DNA of 64,000 nt, from positions 62,001 to 126,000 of the forward strand of contig CAZOVB010000002.1 in the NCBI GenBank assembly GCA_964583095.1, read 5' to 3'. The notes below the pieces were generated by a model. That model did not search any database. It was not told where the DNA came from and was given only the letters and a program-made list of their open reading frames with translations. Made by a program: the position numbers and the translations under genes. Position 1 is the first letter of the stretch. Each line of letters opens with the position of its first letter. The stretch comes from CAZOVB01 sp964583095. Its GTDB lineage: Bacteria; Planctomycetota; Phycisphaerae; SM23-33. This document shows, piece after piece, positions 52,673 to 61,261 of this stretch.

Positions 52673-54039
52673 GCGTCCTCGAGCTGCACAAGCACATCGA
52701 CCGCATCCGGGGTCTGGACCTGATGCCTTCCCGCGGCCAGGTGGTCCGCGTTGCGGGCCTGACCGTCCAGAGCCAGGGACCCGCGGTGGGAATCGGACAG
52801 CTCTGCCACATCCATGTAGGCGACGGCAGGAAGATTCCGGCAGAGGTGGTGGGTTTTCAGGACCGGCACCGGGTCCTGATGCCCCTGGAAGACTTCGAGG
52901 GCATCGGTCCGCGAGACCCGGTGGTCGCACACTCCACGCCGCGTTCGATCCGCCTTGGGCCCAGCCTGCTCGGGCGCGTCCTGGACGGACTGGGAAAGCC
53001 GATCGACGACAAGGGGCCCCTTCACGGGACCGAAGTTAGAGGCCTGGTGGCAGATGCCCCCACGCCGCTGAGTCGCCCTCGCATCACCGAGCCGCTTGAG
53101 TTCGGCCTGCGCGTCTTCGATGGGCTTCTGACCTGCGGCAAGGGACAGCGTATCGGAATCTTCGCCGGGGCGGGCGTGGGCAAGAGTACCCTGCTGGGTG
53201 AAATCGCCAAGAGCAGCAAAGCCGATGTGAACGTCCTGGCCCTGGTTGGAGAACGTGGTCGGGAGGTCAGGGAGTTCCTCGAAGAATCCTTGGGACCCGA
53301 AGGGCTCCAACGGAGCGTGGTGGTTGTAGCCACCAGTGATTCCGCTGCCATCCAGCGCGTCAAGAGCGCTTTCCTGGCTGTCACCATTGCTGAATACTTC
53401 CGCGACCAGGGCAAGGACGTGCTGTTCATGATGGACTCGGTGACGCGGTTCGCCCAGGCCCAGCGGGAGATCGGCCTGGCCGCCGGAGAGCCGCCCACTA
53501 CCAAGGGCTACTGCCCGTCGGTGTTTTCCCTGCTTCCAAAGCTCACCGAACGCATGGGATACGCACGAAACGGTTCGATTACCGGAATTCTGACGACCCT
53601 GGTGGAGGGGGATGATCTTTCCGACCCGGTCGCCGACAGTGTCCGCAGCCTGCTGGACGGGCATATCGTGCTTTCGCGAAAGCTGGCGGAACTCGGACAT
53701 TTCCCCGCGGTGGATATCCTCCAAAGCGTAAGCCGTCTCATGCCGATGGTATGTTCGTCCGCCCACCTCCAGGCCGCTCAGAGAATGCGGGCCGCCTGGA
53801 GCACGTACCAGTCGGCAGAGGACCTGATCAACATCGGGGCCTATGCCCAGGGATCCAACAGCCGGATCGACAAGGCCGTCGAACTGGTTGAACCGATTCG
53901 AAGCTTTCTCATGCAGCCGACGGGACAACGAAGCGGCTTTGAACAGACCGTAGCCCGGATGTCGCAGATCACCTCGGCCTGGAGCTTCCAGACACGCAAG
54001 GAAGACGCCCCGGGCGAAGATCCGCGACCCAGAGAATGA
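52669..54039 (+). CDS. fliI: flagellum-specific ATPase FliI
   Basis: The 456-residue ATPase is related to F1-beta. Walker A is FAGAGVGKST and Walker B is DVLFMMDSVTRFAQAQREIG. The family end ARMSQITSAW and GEPPTTKGYCPSVFSLLPKL are also present. FliI energises the type III export apparatus at the cytoplasmic face together with FliH and FliJ. It overlaps fliH by 4 bases and precedes fliJ by 13. Confidence 0.97.
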   Translation: MSVLELHKHIDRIRGLDLMPSRGQVVRVAGLTVQSQGPAVGIGQLCHIHVGDGRKIPAEVVGFQDRHRVLMPLEDFEGIGPRDPVVAHSTPRSIRLGPSLLGRVLDGLGKPIDDKGPLHGTEVRGLVADAPTPLSRPRITEPLEFGLRVFDGLLTCGKGQRIGIFAGAGVGKSTLLGEIAKSSKADVNVLALVGERGREVREFLEESLGPEGLQRSVVVVATSDSAAIQRVKSAFLAVTIAEYFRDQGKDVLFMMDSVTRFAQAQREIGLAAGEPPTTKGYCPSVFSLLPKLTERMGYARNGSITGILTTLVEGDDLSDPVADSVRSLLDGHIVLSRKLAELGHFPAVDILQSVSRLMPMVCSSAHLQAAQRMRAAWSTYQSAEDLINIGAYAQGSNSRIDKAVELVEPIRSFLMQPTGQRSGFEQTVARMSQITSAWSFQTRKEDAPGEDPRPRE

Positions 54040-54052
54040 CAGGTGAGATCGT

Positions 54053-54508
54053 ATGAAACGCTTTTCCTGGCCCCTGCAAAGACTCCTGGACGTCACTCGC
54101 CAGCGCGAACTGGCCACCCAGTCCCAACTGGGACTGATCAACGCGCAAATTCAGCGGCTTGGACAGGCGCTTTCCCGTCGCAGGAGGATGCTTCAGGACC
54201 TGCTGGAGCAACTGTCTCATGAGGGCATCCAGCAGCGTATTGTGCAGCAGGCGGCCTGGATGGCATGCAGCCCCGGCCAGGATCGCCGGATCAAGCAGAT
54301 CCTTCAGGATCTCGATCAACTCAAGGCAAAGCGCCAACAGGCATTGGAGCGACTGGCCGAGATTCGCAAGAGCCGAATGAGCTACGAGAAGATTCGCGAG
54401 AAAGCACACGAGAAATGGAAACAGCAGGTGGGAAGACTCGAACAACAGCAGCTGGATGAAGCCGCAGCCATTCGCTTCGTCCTCCACCCCGCCGGCAGCA
54501 GCCTGTAA
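54053..54508 (+). CDS. fliJ: flagellar export protein FliJ
   Basis: The 151-residue protein is almost entirely a coiled coil rich in Arg, Gln, Lys and Leu (FSWPLQRLLDVTRQRELATQ; LEQLSHEGIQQRIVQQAAW). Its position directly after fliI and the F1-gamma-like hairpin pattern identify FliJ, which contacts the ATPase centre and FlhA. No strict motif exists for the family, so the call relies partly on position. Confidence 0.85.
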   Translation: MKRFSWPLQRLLDVTRQRELATQSQLGLINAQIQRLGQALSRRRRMLQDLLEQLSHEGIQQRIVQQAAWMACSPGQDRRIKQILQDLDQLKAKRQQALERLAEIRKSRMSYEKIREKAHEKWKQQVGRLEQQQLDEAAAIRFVLHPAGSSL

Positions 54509-54523
54509 TCGGGAGATGGTTCT

Positions 54524-55225
54524 ATGAAACTGCCCAATATTCTATCCAGTCTGAATTTGAGCCGCCGACAGACGATCTTCGGCGGCGCGGCGATCCTGCT
54601 GGCTTTTGGCGGGGCGATGGCCCTTTCGGTTTTGACCGCCCCGAAACAGGAGGGGGCCTCGGCCCAAAACGGCACACAAGTTAAGAGCCCCTCTGGAAAT
54701 GCCGAAGAGGGAGACAGTGCCGTTGTTGCCGCGCGCCTTTCCCTGCCGGAAGTCGCCCTGCAGCGATTGCAGGAGGATTACAAGAAGAAGCTCGGGGACT
54801 TGAAAAACGAGCGACGCCTCCTGGATGCACGGGAAGAACGTATCGAGTTGTCGCTGAAGAGTCTGGATGAGCAAGCCCAGACCCTTCAGGACGAAGCGGT
54901 GCGATTGGAAGCCGCGGAAAAACGCGTCCGGCAGAAGATCCAGGATCTTCAGAACACACGGATTCAGTTTACGCGACAGGAAAAACTGGCCATGCAGAAA
55001 CAGGCCGAGTTCCTCGAAGCGATGGCGCCCGAACAAGCTGCCGCCGCCATCGAGGGACTCCTGGAACAGGGCAGCCTGAAAAACGCTCTGCTCGCCCTGC
55101 AAAGCATGGACAGCAAGAAGGCAGGCCGGGCCCTGGCGGTCATGGCCAATGCCAAGTACCAGGCTTTGCTCCTGGAGAAGCTGCCGAAGCTTCAGCAGGA
55201 TCCCGACGAGCAAGGCCCGCCATAA
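54524..55225 (+). CDS. MotE/MgtE-N-like flagellar membrane protein
   Basis: The 233-residue protein has one membrane helix at about residues 18-40 (FGGAAILLAFGGAMALSVLT), a long charged coiled coil (80-160), and a C-terminal alpha region (FLEAMAPEQAAAAIEGLLEQ, ALLALQSMDSKKAGRALAVM) like the MgtE N-terminal domain found in MotE chaperones. MotE-type proteins act in the periplasm on MotC/stator parts in rhizobia, and related genes occur beside fliJ in many bacteria. With motA and two motB-like genes next, a stator-support role is likely. Confidence 0.72.
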   Translation: MKLPNILSSLNLSRRQTIFGGAAILLAFGGAMALSVLTAPKQEGASAQNGTQVKSPSGNAEEGDSAVVAARLSLPEVALQRLQEDYKKKLGDLKNERRLLDAREERIELSLKSLDEQAQTLQDEAVRLEAAEKRVRQKIQDLQNTRIQFTRQEKLAMQKQAEFLEAMAPEQAAAAIEGLLEQGSLKNALLALQSMDSKKAGRALAVMANAKYQALLLEKLPKLQQDPDEQGPP

Positions 55226-55240
55226 ACCCAGGAGCATACG

Positions 55241-56011
55241 GTGGATATCGCGACGATCATCGGATTCATAGCCGGCTTCGGTTGCGTCTTCGTCTCGGTG
55301 GTCTCCGGATCCAGCCCGTTGGTCTTCGTCCACCTGCCCTCGATGATGATTGTCGTGGGGGGCATGCTCTCAGCAACATTGATCCATTTTCCGCTGGGGA
55401 ACTTCCTCAAGATCGGCTCGGTCATGAAAAAGACCCTGCTGTTCTCGCTGCCCTCCAGCCAGCAGCTTATCCAGATGGTGGTCAACTACACCGCCGTCAA
55501 TCGGCGCGACGGGGCCCTGGCCCTGGAGCAGCATATCAGCAAGCTCAAGGACCCCTACATGGTTCGCGCCCTCCAGATGGTGGTCGACGGAACCGACCAG
55601 CGCGAGATCCGCGCCTATCTGGAAAACGAAATCGCCTACCTCCAGGAACGCCACGAACAGGGCAAGAAGATCCTGGACTTCATGGGGGCCAGCGCACCGG
55701 CCTTCGGGATGATCGGCACCCTCATCGGGCTGGTGCAGATGCTCGGCTCGCTGGAATCGCCCGACCAGATTGGAGCGGGCATGGCTGTTGCGCTGATCAC
55801 GACGTTTTACGGTGCGATTCTGGCCAACCTGATCTTCATTCCCCTCTCGGGCAAGCTGGCCCTTCGCTCCAAAAGCGAATCCCTGATGCGCGAGATGGTC
55901 CTGGAAGGCATTCTGGGCCTGGTCAAAGGCGACAGCCCCACCAGTGTTCGTGACAAGATGAGCGCCTGCCTCTGCACGCAGAAACGCCAGGAATTCAAGC
56001 CGGAGCTGTGA
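55241..56011 (+). CDS. motA: flagellar stator protein MotA
   Basis: The 256-residue protein (GTG 55241) has the four-helix layout of MotA. TM1-2 hold IIGFIAGFGCVFVSVVSG and HLPSMMIVVGGMLSATLIHF; the cytoplasmic loop contains the charged torque segment (NRRDGALALEQHISKLKDPY). TM3 has the conserved proline stretch ASAPAFGMIGTLIGLVQML and TM4 has MAVALITTFYGAILANLIF then IPLSGKL. MotA forms the ring around MotB in the proton or sodium channel. Two motB-like genes follow at once, a variation on the usual single pair. Confidence 0.95.
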   Translation: MDIATIIGFIAGFGCVFVSVVSGSSPLVFVHLPSMMIVVGGMLSATLIHFPLGNFLKIGSVMKKTLLFSLPSSQQLIQMVVNYTAVNRRDGALALEQHISKLKDPYMVRALQMVVDGTDQREIRAYLENEIAYLQERHEQGKKILDFMGASAPAFGMIGTLIGLVQMLGSLESPDQIGAGMAVALITTFYGAILANLIFIPLSGKLALRSKSESLMREMVLEGILGLVKGDSPTSVRDKMSACLCTQKRQEFKPEL

Positions 56012-56014
56012 TCC

Positions 56015-56698
56015 ATGGCCAGAAAGGCCCGAAAACCCGACAAGGGGCCCGGCCAGGGCTGGATCGTTACCTTCAGCGACTGCATGACCCTGCTGCTGTG
56101 CTTCTTCGTGCTGCTACTGACCTTCTCGACCTTTGACAAGAAGGAGAAGATCCGGATTATCGGCCTGTTCGATACCATTCGGATGTGCTCGATCTTTCGC
56201 AACCGCTATTCCAATTCGGGCGCAACCCCCCCGACCCAGCAGGAGATCATGCAGGCTCCGGACGGTTCCGACCGCGACCCGCACATGGACATCCGACCCG
56301 ACGAGCAGGTCTATCAGCCTCCGCCCACCGACGACCAGGACCACCTGAAGTCCAAGCGGACCATCTTTGTCCCGATCTCAAGGCTGTTTGAGGAGAACTC
56401 CACCACCCTTCTCCCTGAGGCCAAGACGACCTACCTCAAGACCATGTACGACTATCTGGAACTGGTCGACTGCATGGTGGTCTTCAACGAATGCCGCATG
56501 GACGCCCCCAGCCGCATGCAGAACCCCGCCCTGGAGAGATGCCAGGCGCTGATCGATTATTTTCGCAAGGAAAAGAACCTGCCCGCCGATCGTTTCAGCC
56601 TGGGCGGAACCGATATGGGCGACCGGTCGAGGCTCAGTTCTCTCGAGCCCCTTATCGCCATAACCTTTTTGCAAACCGGCGTTTTCGGAGTGGAGTAA
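56015..56698 (+). CDS. MotB-like stator protein, first copy
   Basis: The 227-residue protein begins with a short basic cytoplasmic tail and one helix WIVTFSDCMTLLLCFFVLLL, in which Asp22 matches the ion-carrying Asp of MotB. The C-terminal periplasmic part is only loosely OmpA-like (ECRMDAPSRMQNPALERCQA) and lacks a standard peptidoglycan-binding motif. It may therefore form the channel but anchor differently from MotB. It is separated from motA by 3 bases and from the second copy by 1 base. Confidence 0.85.
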   Translation: MARKARKPDKGPGQGWIVTFSDCMTLLLCFFVLLLTFSTFDKKEKIRIIGLFDTIRMCSIFRNRYSNSGATPPTQQEIMQAPDGSDRDPHMDIRPDEQVYQPPPTDDQDHLKSKRTIFVPISRLFEENSTTLLPEAKTTYLKTMYDYLELVDCMVVFNECRMDAPSRMQNPALERCQALIDYFRKEKNLPADRFSLGGTDMGDRSRLSSLEPLIAITFLQTGVFGVE

Positions 56699-56699
56699 C

Positions 56700-57437
56700 G
56701 TGGCCAAGAAGAAGGTCATCATCGACGACAGCGACGACGTACCTGCCTGGATCGTGTCCTTTTCGGACATGGTAACGCTGCTGCTGGCGTTCTTTGTGCT
56801 TCTCCAGGCTTTCGCCACCACCAAGAGCCCGGACCTGTTCTATGCAGGCCAGGGCTCCTTCCAGCGCGCCATCCACGGGCTGGGAATCCCGAATCTGACC
56901 CTCGGCAAGAAGGACAACACCCAGAAGGACTGGCGGAAAATCAAGTACCCCACCGAACCGGACGACGACTATATAGAAAAGGCCCCCCGGGATTTCCAGG
57001 AACAGAAGATTCGCGAACTTTTTAACCACCTGCGTCAAGATTCTTACAAGACCGAGGCCGAGAACATGCGGGCCCGAACCCGGCATCTCTACCCCACCAT
57101 GGTACGATTTCGGCGGGAATCCCCGGTACTCTCCATCGAAGACGCCAAGGAAATCGTCCAGGTGGCCCAGAAGCTCAAAGAGACTGCAATCGATTCTGAT
57201 ACAAAGGTTTACGTGTTAGGATATGCCCCCGATATCTCCGAGGAAGATCGCAAGTGGCACGTGGCCACCCGCCGAGCCCAGGCAGTTGAGGCCCTGTTGC
57301 GACAGAGTTTGGCCCAGCAATTGCACTCAGATGACTGGATCCGCTCAATGGGCGGCGCCTCGGGCAATATCCTGACCCGCGGGTTCAATACCGATCCGGA
57401 CAACCAGCAGATCGTCATCGCTGTAATCGAGGAATAG
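56700..57437 (+). CDS. MotB-like stator protein, second copy
   Basis: The 245-residue protein (GTG 56700) also has the MotB helix WIVSFSDMVTLLLAFFVLLQ, with Asp23 as ion site. The C-terminal domain is more OmpA-like (VYVLGYAPDISEEDRKWHVA then TRRAQAVEALL, SGNILTRGFNTDPDNQQIVI), the arrangement where arginine and glycine residues bind peptidoglycan. It could be the anchoring subunit and the first copy a partner, giving a heteromeric stator. fliL follows after 11 bases. Confidence 0.88.
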   Translation: MAKKKVIIDDSDDVPAWIVSFSDMVTLLLAFFVLLQAFATTKSPDLFYAGQGSFQRAIHGLGIPNLTLGKKDNTQKDWRKIKYPTEPDDDYIEKAPRDFQEQKIRELFNHLRQDSYKTEAENMRARTRHLYPTMVRFRRESPVLSIEDAKEIVQVAQKLKETAIDSDTKVYVLGYAPDISEEDRKWHVATRRAQAVEALLRQSLAQQLHSDDWIRSMGGASGNILTRGFNTDPDNQQIVIAVIEE

Positions 57438-57448
57438 CAGACGAAACC

Positions 57449-58012
57449 ATGGCTGAAGCGACGGAAAAGAAACAGAACGAAGCGCCAAAAGCTGCCGTCA
57501 AAGCACCGGCCGAGCCACCCGGAGGCCCCAATCGTATGGTCTCCCTGGTCGTACTGACCGTACTGGTCCTGCTGGCTGGGGGAGGAGGGCTGATTGTCGG
57601 CAAGATGCTGATGCCTTCGCCCCAGACCGTCAACGCCCAGCCGAACCCCGACGCCTGGCTGGAAGCCCCCGAAGCCGATGACGACGATGTCAGCTACGAG
57701 TACATCGATATGGACCGCATGACGATCTCCCTCAAATCCAATCGAGGCCCGATGTTCCTCATCGCGGTAATCACGCTGAAGGTCAAAGAGCCTTATTTCG
57801 ACGCTGTCTCCAAGCAGGTCCAGCGCAAGAGCCGGGAAATCAAGGACATGCTCAATAACTATCTCGGCAGCTTCTATGACAAGGAAGTGCTGGGCTCGAC
57901 CAACCAGAATCGTATCAAGCGGGAGTTGGCCGATCGGCTCAACAATCTGCTCTGGCCCGGGAAGCGCCCCGGGATCAAGGAAATCCTCTTTTCCGAGTGG
58001 CACCTGAATTGA
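57449..58012 (+). CDS. fliL: flagellar basal body-associated protein FliL
   Basis: The 187-residue protein has an Ala/Lys/Glu-rich cytoplasmic tail, one membrane helix at about residues 32-52 (VVLTVLVLLAGGGGLIVGKM) and a periplasmic stomatin-like domain (MFLIAVITLKVKEPYFDAV, SREIKDMLNNYLGSFY). FliL stabilises the stator and MS-ring contact. It sits between the motB copies and fliM. The fliM start overlaps its end by 16 bases. Confidence 0.92.
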   Translation: MAEATEKKQNEAPKAAVKAPAEPPGGPNRMVSLVVLTVLVLLAGGGGLIVGKMLMPSPQTVNAQPNPDAWLEAPEADDDDVSYEYIDMDRMTISLKSNRGPMFLIAVITLKVKEPYFDAVSKQVQRKSREIKDMLNNYLGSFYDKEVLGSTNQNRIKRELADRLNNLLWPGKRPGIKEILFSEWHLN

Positions 58013-59109
58013 TTCGCAAGCTTACAGCCCGACAGAAGGATTCGATCCGAAACCTCATCCGTGCGGTTCGCCAGTCGCCCACGCGCGTCCAGGATTATCC
58101 GGACCTGAAGGAATACGACTGGAAGGTCCCGACGCGCTATGTCGGTGAATCGCTCGAGGCCCTGCGAGACTTCGCCGTCAAGGCCAGCAGAACCTTCGGT
58201 GATTCGATCAGCGAACTGCTCGGGGCCGAGGTCAAATTCGGCGAACCCACCATCGAGCAATTCTACGGAGCCCAGACGCGGCGTATCGTGGCAGAAAGCA
58301 ACGACTACATCATGCCCCTGAGCTTCGAAGATCGAGAGGTGGGAGTCATCATCCTTCCATGCGCCACGGCTGTGAGCTGGGTTCAGAAGCTCCTTGGCGG
58401 CATCTTGAAAGTCGCTGAGAACGACCGTAACCGGGACCTTTCCCACCTGGAGAGCGAAATTCTTCTGGAATGCGTGGACTGCATCCTGGGCGCACTGAAC
58501 GGCTTCTTCGACGCAGCCGGCGGAGACAACCTCAACCGGGCCCGATCGGTGCGCCGCAAATACGAGATCGCAGCCGACAAGGCGGAAACCTACTGCCAGA
58601 TCACCCTGCCCGACAAGTACGAGGACGGCTTTAACAGCATCCTGCTCCTGTTGCCCGGTGAAGCATTGGACATTCCCGCGGGCCTGCAGGAGAAGAGCCA
58701 GAAACGCAGGGGGGGCTTGACCGATGCCGAGAAGATGCTGGAACACGTGCACAGTCTGGAGATGTCGGCCCGGGCCTGTCTGGACAACGTCGAATTGCCC
58801 ATGCGCCTGGTCATGTCTCTCCAGCCCGGAGATGTGCTTTTGACGGAAAAGCGGGTCAACCAGCCCGTTGAACTGCTGGCCGATGAAACTCCCCTGGCCA
58901 TCGGGTACCCGGTCCGCAGCGAGTTCAACTATGGCCTGCTGATTGCTTCTCCGGAAGAAGGGGTCCCCCCCCGCCTGGAAAACCAGACAACCTCGGCCCA
59001 GGACGAAGAGGCGCCTAAGACGCAGGGCCAAGACCCCGATAATGAATGGGAAGGAGAGTTCCTCTCCCAGGAAGACACCCAGGACACCATGCCCGAAATT
59101 GATGCATAG
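57997..59109 (+). CDS. fliM: flagellar motor switch protein FliM
   Basis: The 370-residue protein (GTG 57997) has the FliM middle domain (KEYDWKVPTRYVGESLEALR, GVIILPCATAVSWVQKLLGG) and a C-terminal SpoA domain (LDNVELPMRLVMSLQPGDVL). The N-terminus (MAPELIRKLTARQKDSIRNL) lacks the usual LSQDEIDALL CheY-binding motif, so the switch must be signalled otherwise. The acidic C-terminal tail ends in FLSQEDTQDTMPEIDA, which carries parts of that motif, perhaps by chance. It overlaps fliL and precedes fliN by 16 bases. Confidence 0.88.
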   Translation: MAPELIRKLTARQKDSIRNLIRAVRQSPTRVQDYPDLKEYDWKVPTRYVGESLEALRDFAVKASRTFGDSISELLGAEVKFGEPTIEQFYGAQTRRIVAESNDYIMPLSFEDREVGVIILPCATAVSWVQKLLGGILKVAENDRNRDLSHLESEILLECVDCILGALNGFFDAAGGDNLNRARSVRRKYEIAADKAETYCQITLPDKYEDGFNSILLLLPGEALDIPAGLQEKSQKRRGGLTDAEKMLEHVHSLEMSARACLDNVELPMRLVMSLQPGDVLLTEKRVNQPVELLADETPLAIGYPVRSEFNYGLLIASPEEGVPPRLENQTTSAQDEEAPKTQGQDPDNEWEGEFLSQEDTQDTMPEIDA

Positions 59110-59125
59110 CTAGGACGTAGCGAAC

Positions 59126-59572
59126 ATGGCAGAAGCAAATCCCAACCAAGGCGAAACTCCCCAGGAAGAGACACCCAACGCCCCACGGGACGAAGAGACC
59201 CAGCAGGCCACAGGCGCCGCAACCGCCACGGCCGAGGACGTCGAAGAAGACGGTACCGATGTCCAGGAGGTCGAACTTCCCGATGCGGGCGCGGAAGTCA
59301 CCGCAGGTGAGGAAGGCAAGATCGACCTGCTTCTGGATGCCCTGATTCCCGTGACCGTCCAGATCGGGGAGGTGGAAATGCCGATTCGCGACCTGCTCAA
59401 GCTCGGACAAGGCTCGGTGCTCAAGCTGGCCAAACGCATCGGGCAACCGGTGGATCTGTTCATCCGGGGCATCCGCTTTGCCACCGGGGATATTGTCGTC
59501 ATCGGCGACCAGCTCGGGGTGAGGGTCCGCGACATTCTCTCCAGCCAGGCCCTGGAGGATCAGACCGCTTGA
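59126..59572 (+). CDS. fliN: flagellar motor switch protein FliN
   Basis: The 148-residue protein has an acidic, disordered N-terminus (about 65 residues) and a C-terminal SpoA/FliN domain: IDLLLDALIPVTVQIGEVEM, IRDLLKLGQGSVLKLAKRIG, QPVDLFIRGIRFATGDIVVI and QLGVRVRDIL. It forms the lower C-ring with FliM. It is the last gene before a strong terminator. Confidence 0.95.
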   Translation: MAEANPNQGETPQEETPNAPRDEETQQATGAATATAEDVEEDGTDVQEVELPDAGAEVTAGEEGKIDLLLDALIPVTVQIGEVEMPIRDLLKLGQGSVLKLAKRIGQPVDLFIRGIRFATGDIVVIGDQLGVRVRDILSSQALEDQTA

Positions 59573-59637
59573 CACAACGTAAAGTTCCTGTACGCAGCGC
59601 CTGAATTCTCAACCGCACACCAAGAACACAAATTCAT

Positions 59638-59668
59638 AAACCCCTGCCGATGCAGGGGTTTCTTCTTT
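59638..59668 (+). terminator. intrinsic terminator after fliN
   Basis: AAACCCCTGC-CGAT-GCAGGGGTTT forms a perfect 10-bp stem with a 4-base loop, followed by CTTCTTT. It separates the motor-switch part of the operon from the export-gate part. Confidence 0.87.
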
Positions 59669-59683
59669 GGCACACCATGTGCA
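59668..59683 (+). promoter_or_regulatory. sigma-54 promoter for the fliO-fliP-fliQ-fliR-flhB-flhA genes
   Basis: TGGCACA-CCAT-GTGCA keeps GG and GC at exact sigma-54 spacing with one mismatch in each half. It begins right after the terminator. The predicted start, near 59694, is within 2 bases of the fliO ATG at 59696. Confidence 0.6.
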
Positions 59684-59695
59684 TTCAAGCAGGGC

Positions 59696-60361
59696 ATGAA
59701 ACCGTGCGCCCCGCAGACATTCAGGTGGTTCCAAGCTGCCGGACTGCTGAGCCTGGCCCTGCCGGCAATCCTTGCAGCCCCCCGGACAGGCCAAGCCGAG
59801 ACCGCCCCCTCCCCCCGAGAGCAAGACGGCCGGGCCCAGCTCCCCGCCCCCCAGGAACAGACCCCTGCCCAGGTGGACCCCGGCGCCCGTGCCGAGAAAC
59901 CCCAGGAGTCGGAACTGCCCCAGACGGGCAAACTGGGCCGTGAGGGACGAGGCCAACTGGGCTCGCTGACCGGCAAGAGCGGCGATGCCAATGCCATGCT
60001 CTGGCGGATGCTGGCCAGTGTCCTGATCATCGCCATCCTGGGTGCAGCAGCCTACTTCGGCATCCGCCGACTGGGCCCCAGGTTCCGCCTGGTCCCCAAG
60101 AGAAAGATCCACCTGATCGAGACCCTGCCCCTGGGGGCCCGCAAGAGCCTTCACCTGGTGGAGGTCGATGGTCAGCGCCTCCTGCTGGGGGCCTCGCGTG
60201 AGAACGTGGCCATCCTCACGGAACTGGCAGCGGCCGACGCCGAGGGGGCCGGAGAATCTTTCTCGTCCGAAGATACCCACGCAAAGCGGAAGACAGCCGG
60301 CGGGTCGCAGAACGAGACAAAGGGCAGCTTCCAATCGGCTTTGCAGGAGCAGATGCAATGA
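59696..60361 (+). CDS. fliO: flagellar biosynthesis protein FliO
   Basis: The 221-residue protein starts at ATG 59696. A cleavable signal (FQAAGLLSLALPAILAA) is followed by a Pro/Gln-rich linker, a membrane helix (MLWRMLASVLIIAILGAAAY) and the FliO domain: RFRLVPKRKIHLIETLPLGA, RKSLHLVEVDGQRLLLGASR. FliO helps to assemble the FliP core of the export gate. The start overlaps or nearly coincides with the predicted transcript start. It overlaps fliP by ATGA. Confidence 0.9.
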   Translation: MKPCAPQTFRWFQAAGLLSLALPAILAAPRTGQAETAPSPREQDGRAQLPAPQEQTPAQVDPGARAEKPQESELPQTGKLGREGRGQLGSLTGKSGDANAMLWRMLASVLIIAILGAAAYFGIRRLGPRFRLVPKRKIHLIETLPLGARKSLHLVEVDGQRLLLGASRENVAILTELAAADAEGAGESFSSEDTHAKRKTAGGSQNETKGSFQSALQEQMQ

Positions 60362-61260
60362 CCCCAAGGCAGCGACTGCAGATTCTGCTTCTCGTCTCGG
60401 CCCTGTTTGTTCCGGCCATCGCACTGGGTCAGCAGGGGCCTTCCCAGGCCCCCTCGCCCCAGGGCCCCAAACCCCTGGAGCCGGTCACGCCGGTGGCGCC
60501 GCTGGAAATGCCCGAAATGCCGGGCCAGGACCCGGATTCTCCCAAGCCCAGGGACGTATTGCCGGATATCGGAACCGTCGCAAAAGCGCTGGAAAACGCG
60601 ACAAAGACTGACGGCAAGGAAACCGAATGGTCCAGCCCGGTTCGCCTGGCGATGGTCTTTACCGGCCTGGCTGTCCTGCCGAGCCTGCTGGTCATGATGA
60701 CCAGCTTCACCCGGATCGTGATCGTCCTGGCCTTTATCCGAAGAGCGCTGACCACCCAGAACATCCCTCCCACGATCGCGATCATCGGCCTGGCCCTGTT
60801 TTTGACCCTGTTCACGATGGCCCCGACCTTCGCCTATATCAACTCCGAGGCCCTGGAGCCTTATCTGGCCGAGGAGATGACCTTCCAGGAAGCCTGCGGG
60901 CGGGGCAATGAGATCCTCAAGCGATTCATGCTCGCCCAGACCCGGCAGAGCGACCTTTCGCTCTTCGTAGACCTCTCGGGCATCAGCATGCCGGAAACCG
61001 CCGAGCAGGTCCCTTCCTACGTGGCCATCCCGTCCTTTGCCATCAGCGAGTTTCGCACCGCCTTCGAGATGGGATGCATGCTGTTTATCCCCTTCCTGTT
61101 GATTGACCTGGTTACGGCGGGGATTCTCCTGGCCACCGGCATGATGATGCTGCCGCCCTCGATGATCTCCCTGCCATTCAAGATTGTCCTTTTCGTCCTG
61201 GTCGATGGCTGGCGACTGCTGGCAGAGACCCTGGTAATGAGCTTCTCGGGAGGCGCCTGA
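60358..61260 (+). CDS. fliP: flagellar export gate protein FliP
   Basis: The 300-residue protein has a signal peptide (LQILLLVSALFVPAIALGQ), a Pro-rich linker and four membrane helices. LPSLLVMMTSFTRIVIVLAF and GCMLFIPFLLIDLVTAGILL with the conserved end SLPFKIVLFVLVDGWRLL identify FliP. It forms the pore with FliQ and FliR. The fliQ start is 2 bases after its stop. Confidence 0.97.
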   Translation: MTPRQRLQILLLVSALFVPAIALGQQGPSQAPSPQGPKPLEPVTPVAPLEMPEMPGQDPDSPKPRDVLPDIGTVAKALENATKTDGKETEWSSPVRLAMVFTGLAVLPSLLVMMTSFTRIVIVLAFIRRALTTQNIPPTIAIIGLALFLTLFTMAPTFAYINSEALEPYLAEEMTFQEACGRGNEILKRFMLAQTRQSDLSLFVDLSGISMPETAEQVPSYVAIPSFAISEFRTAFEMGCMLFIPFLLIDLVTAGILLATGMMMLPPSMISLPFKIVLFVLVDGWRLLAETLVMSFSGGA

Positions 61261-61261
61261 G

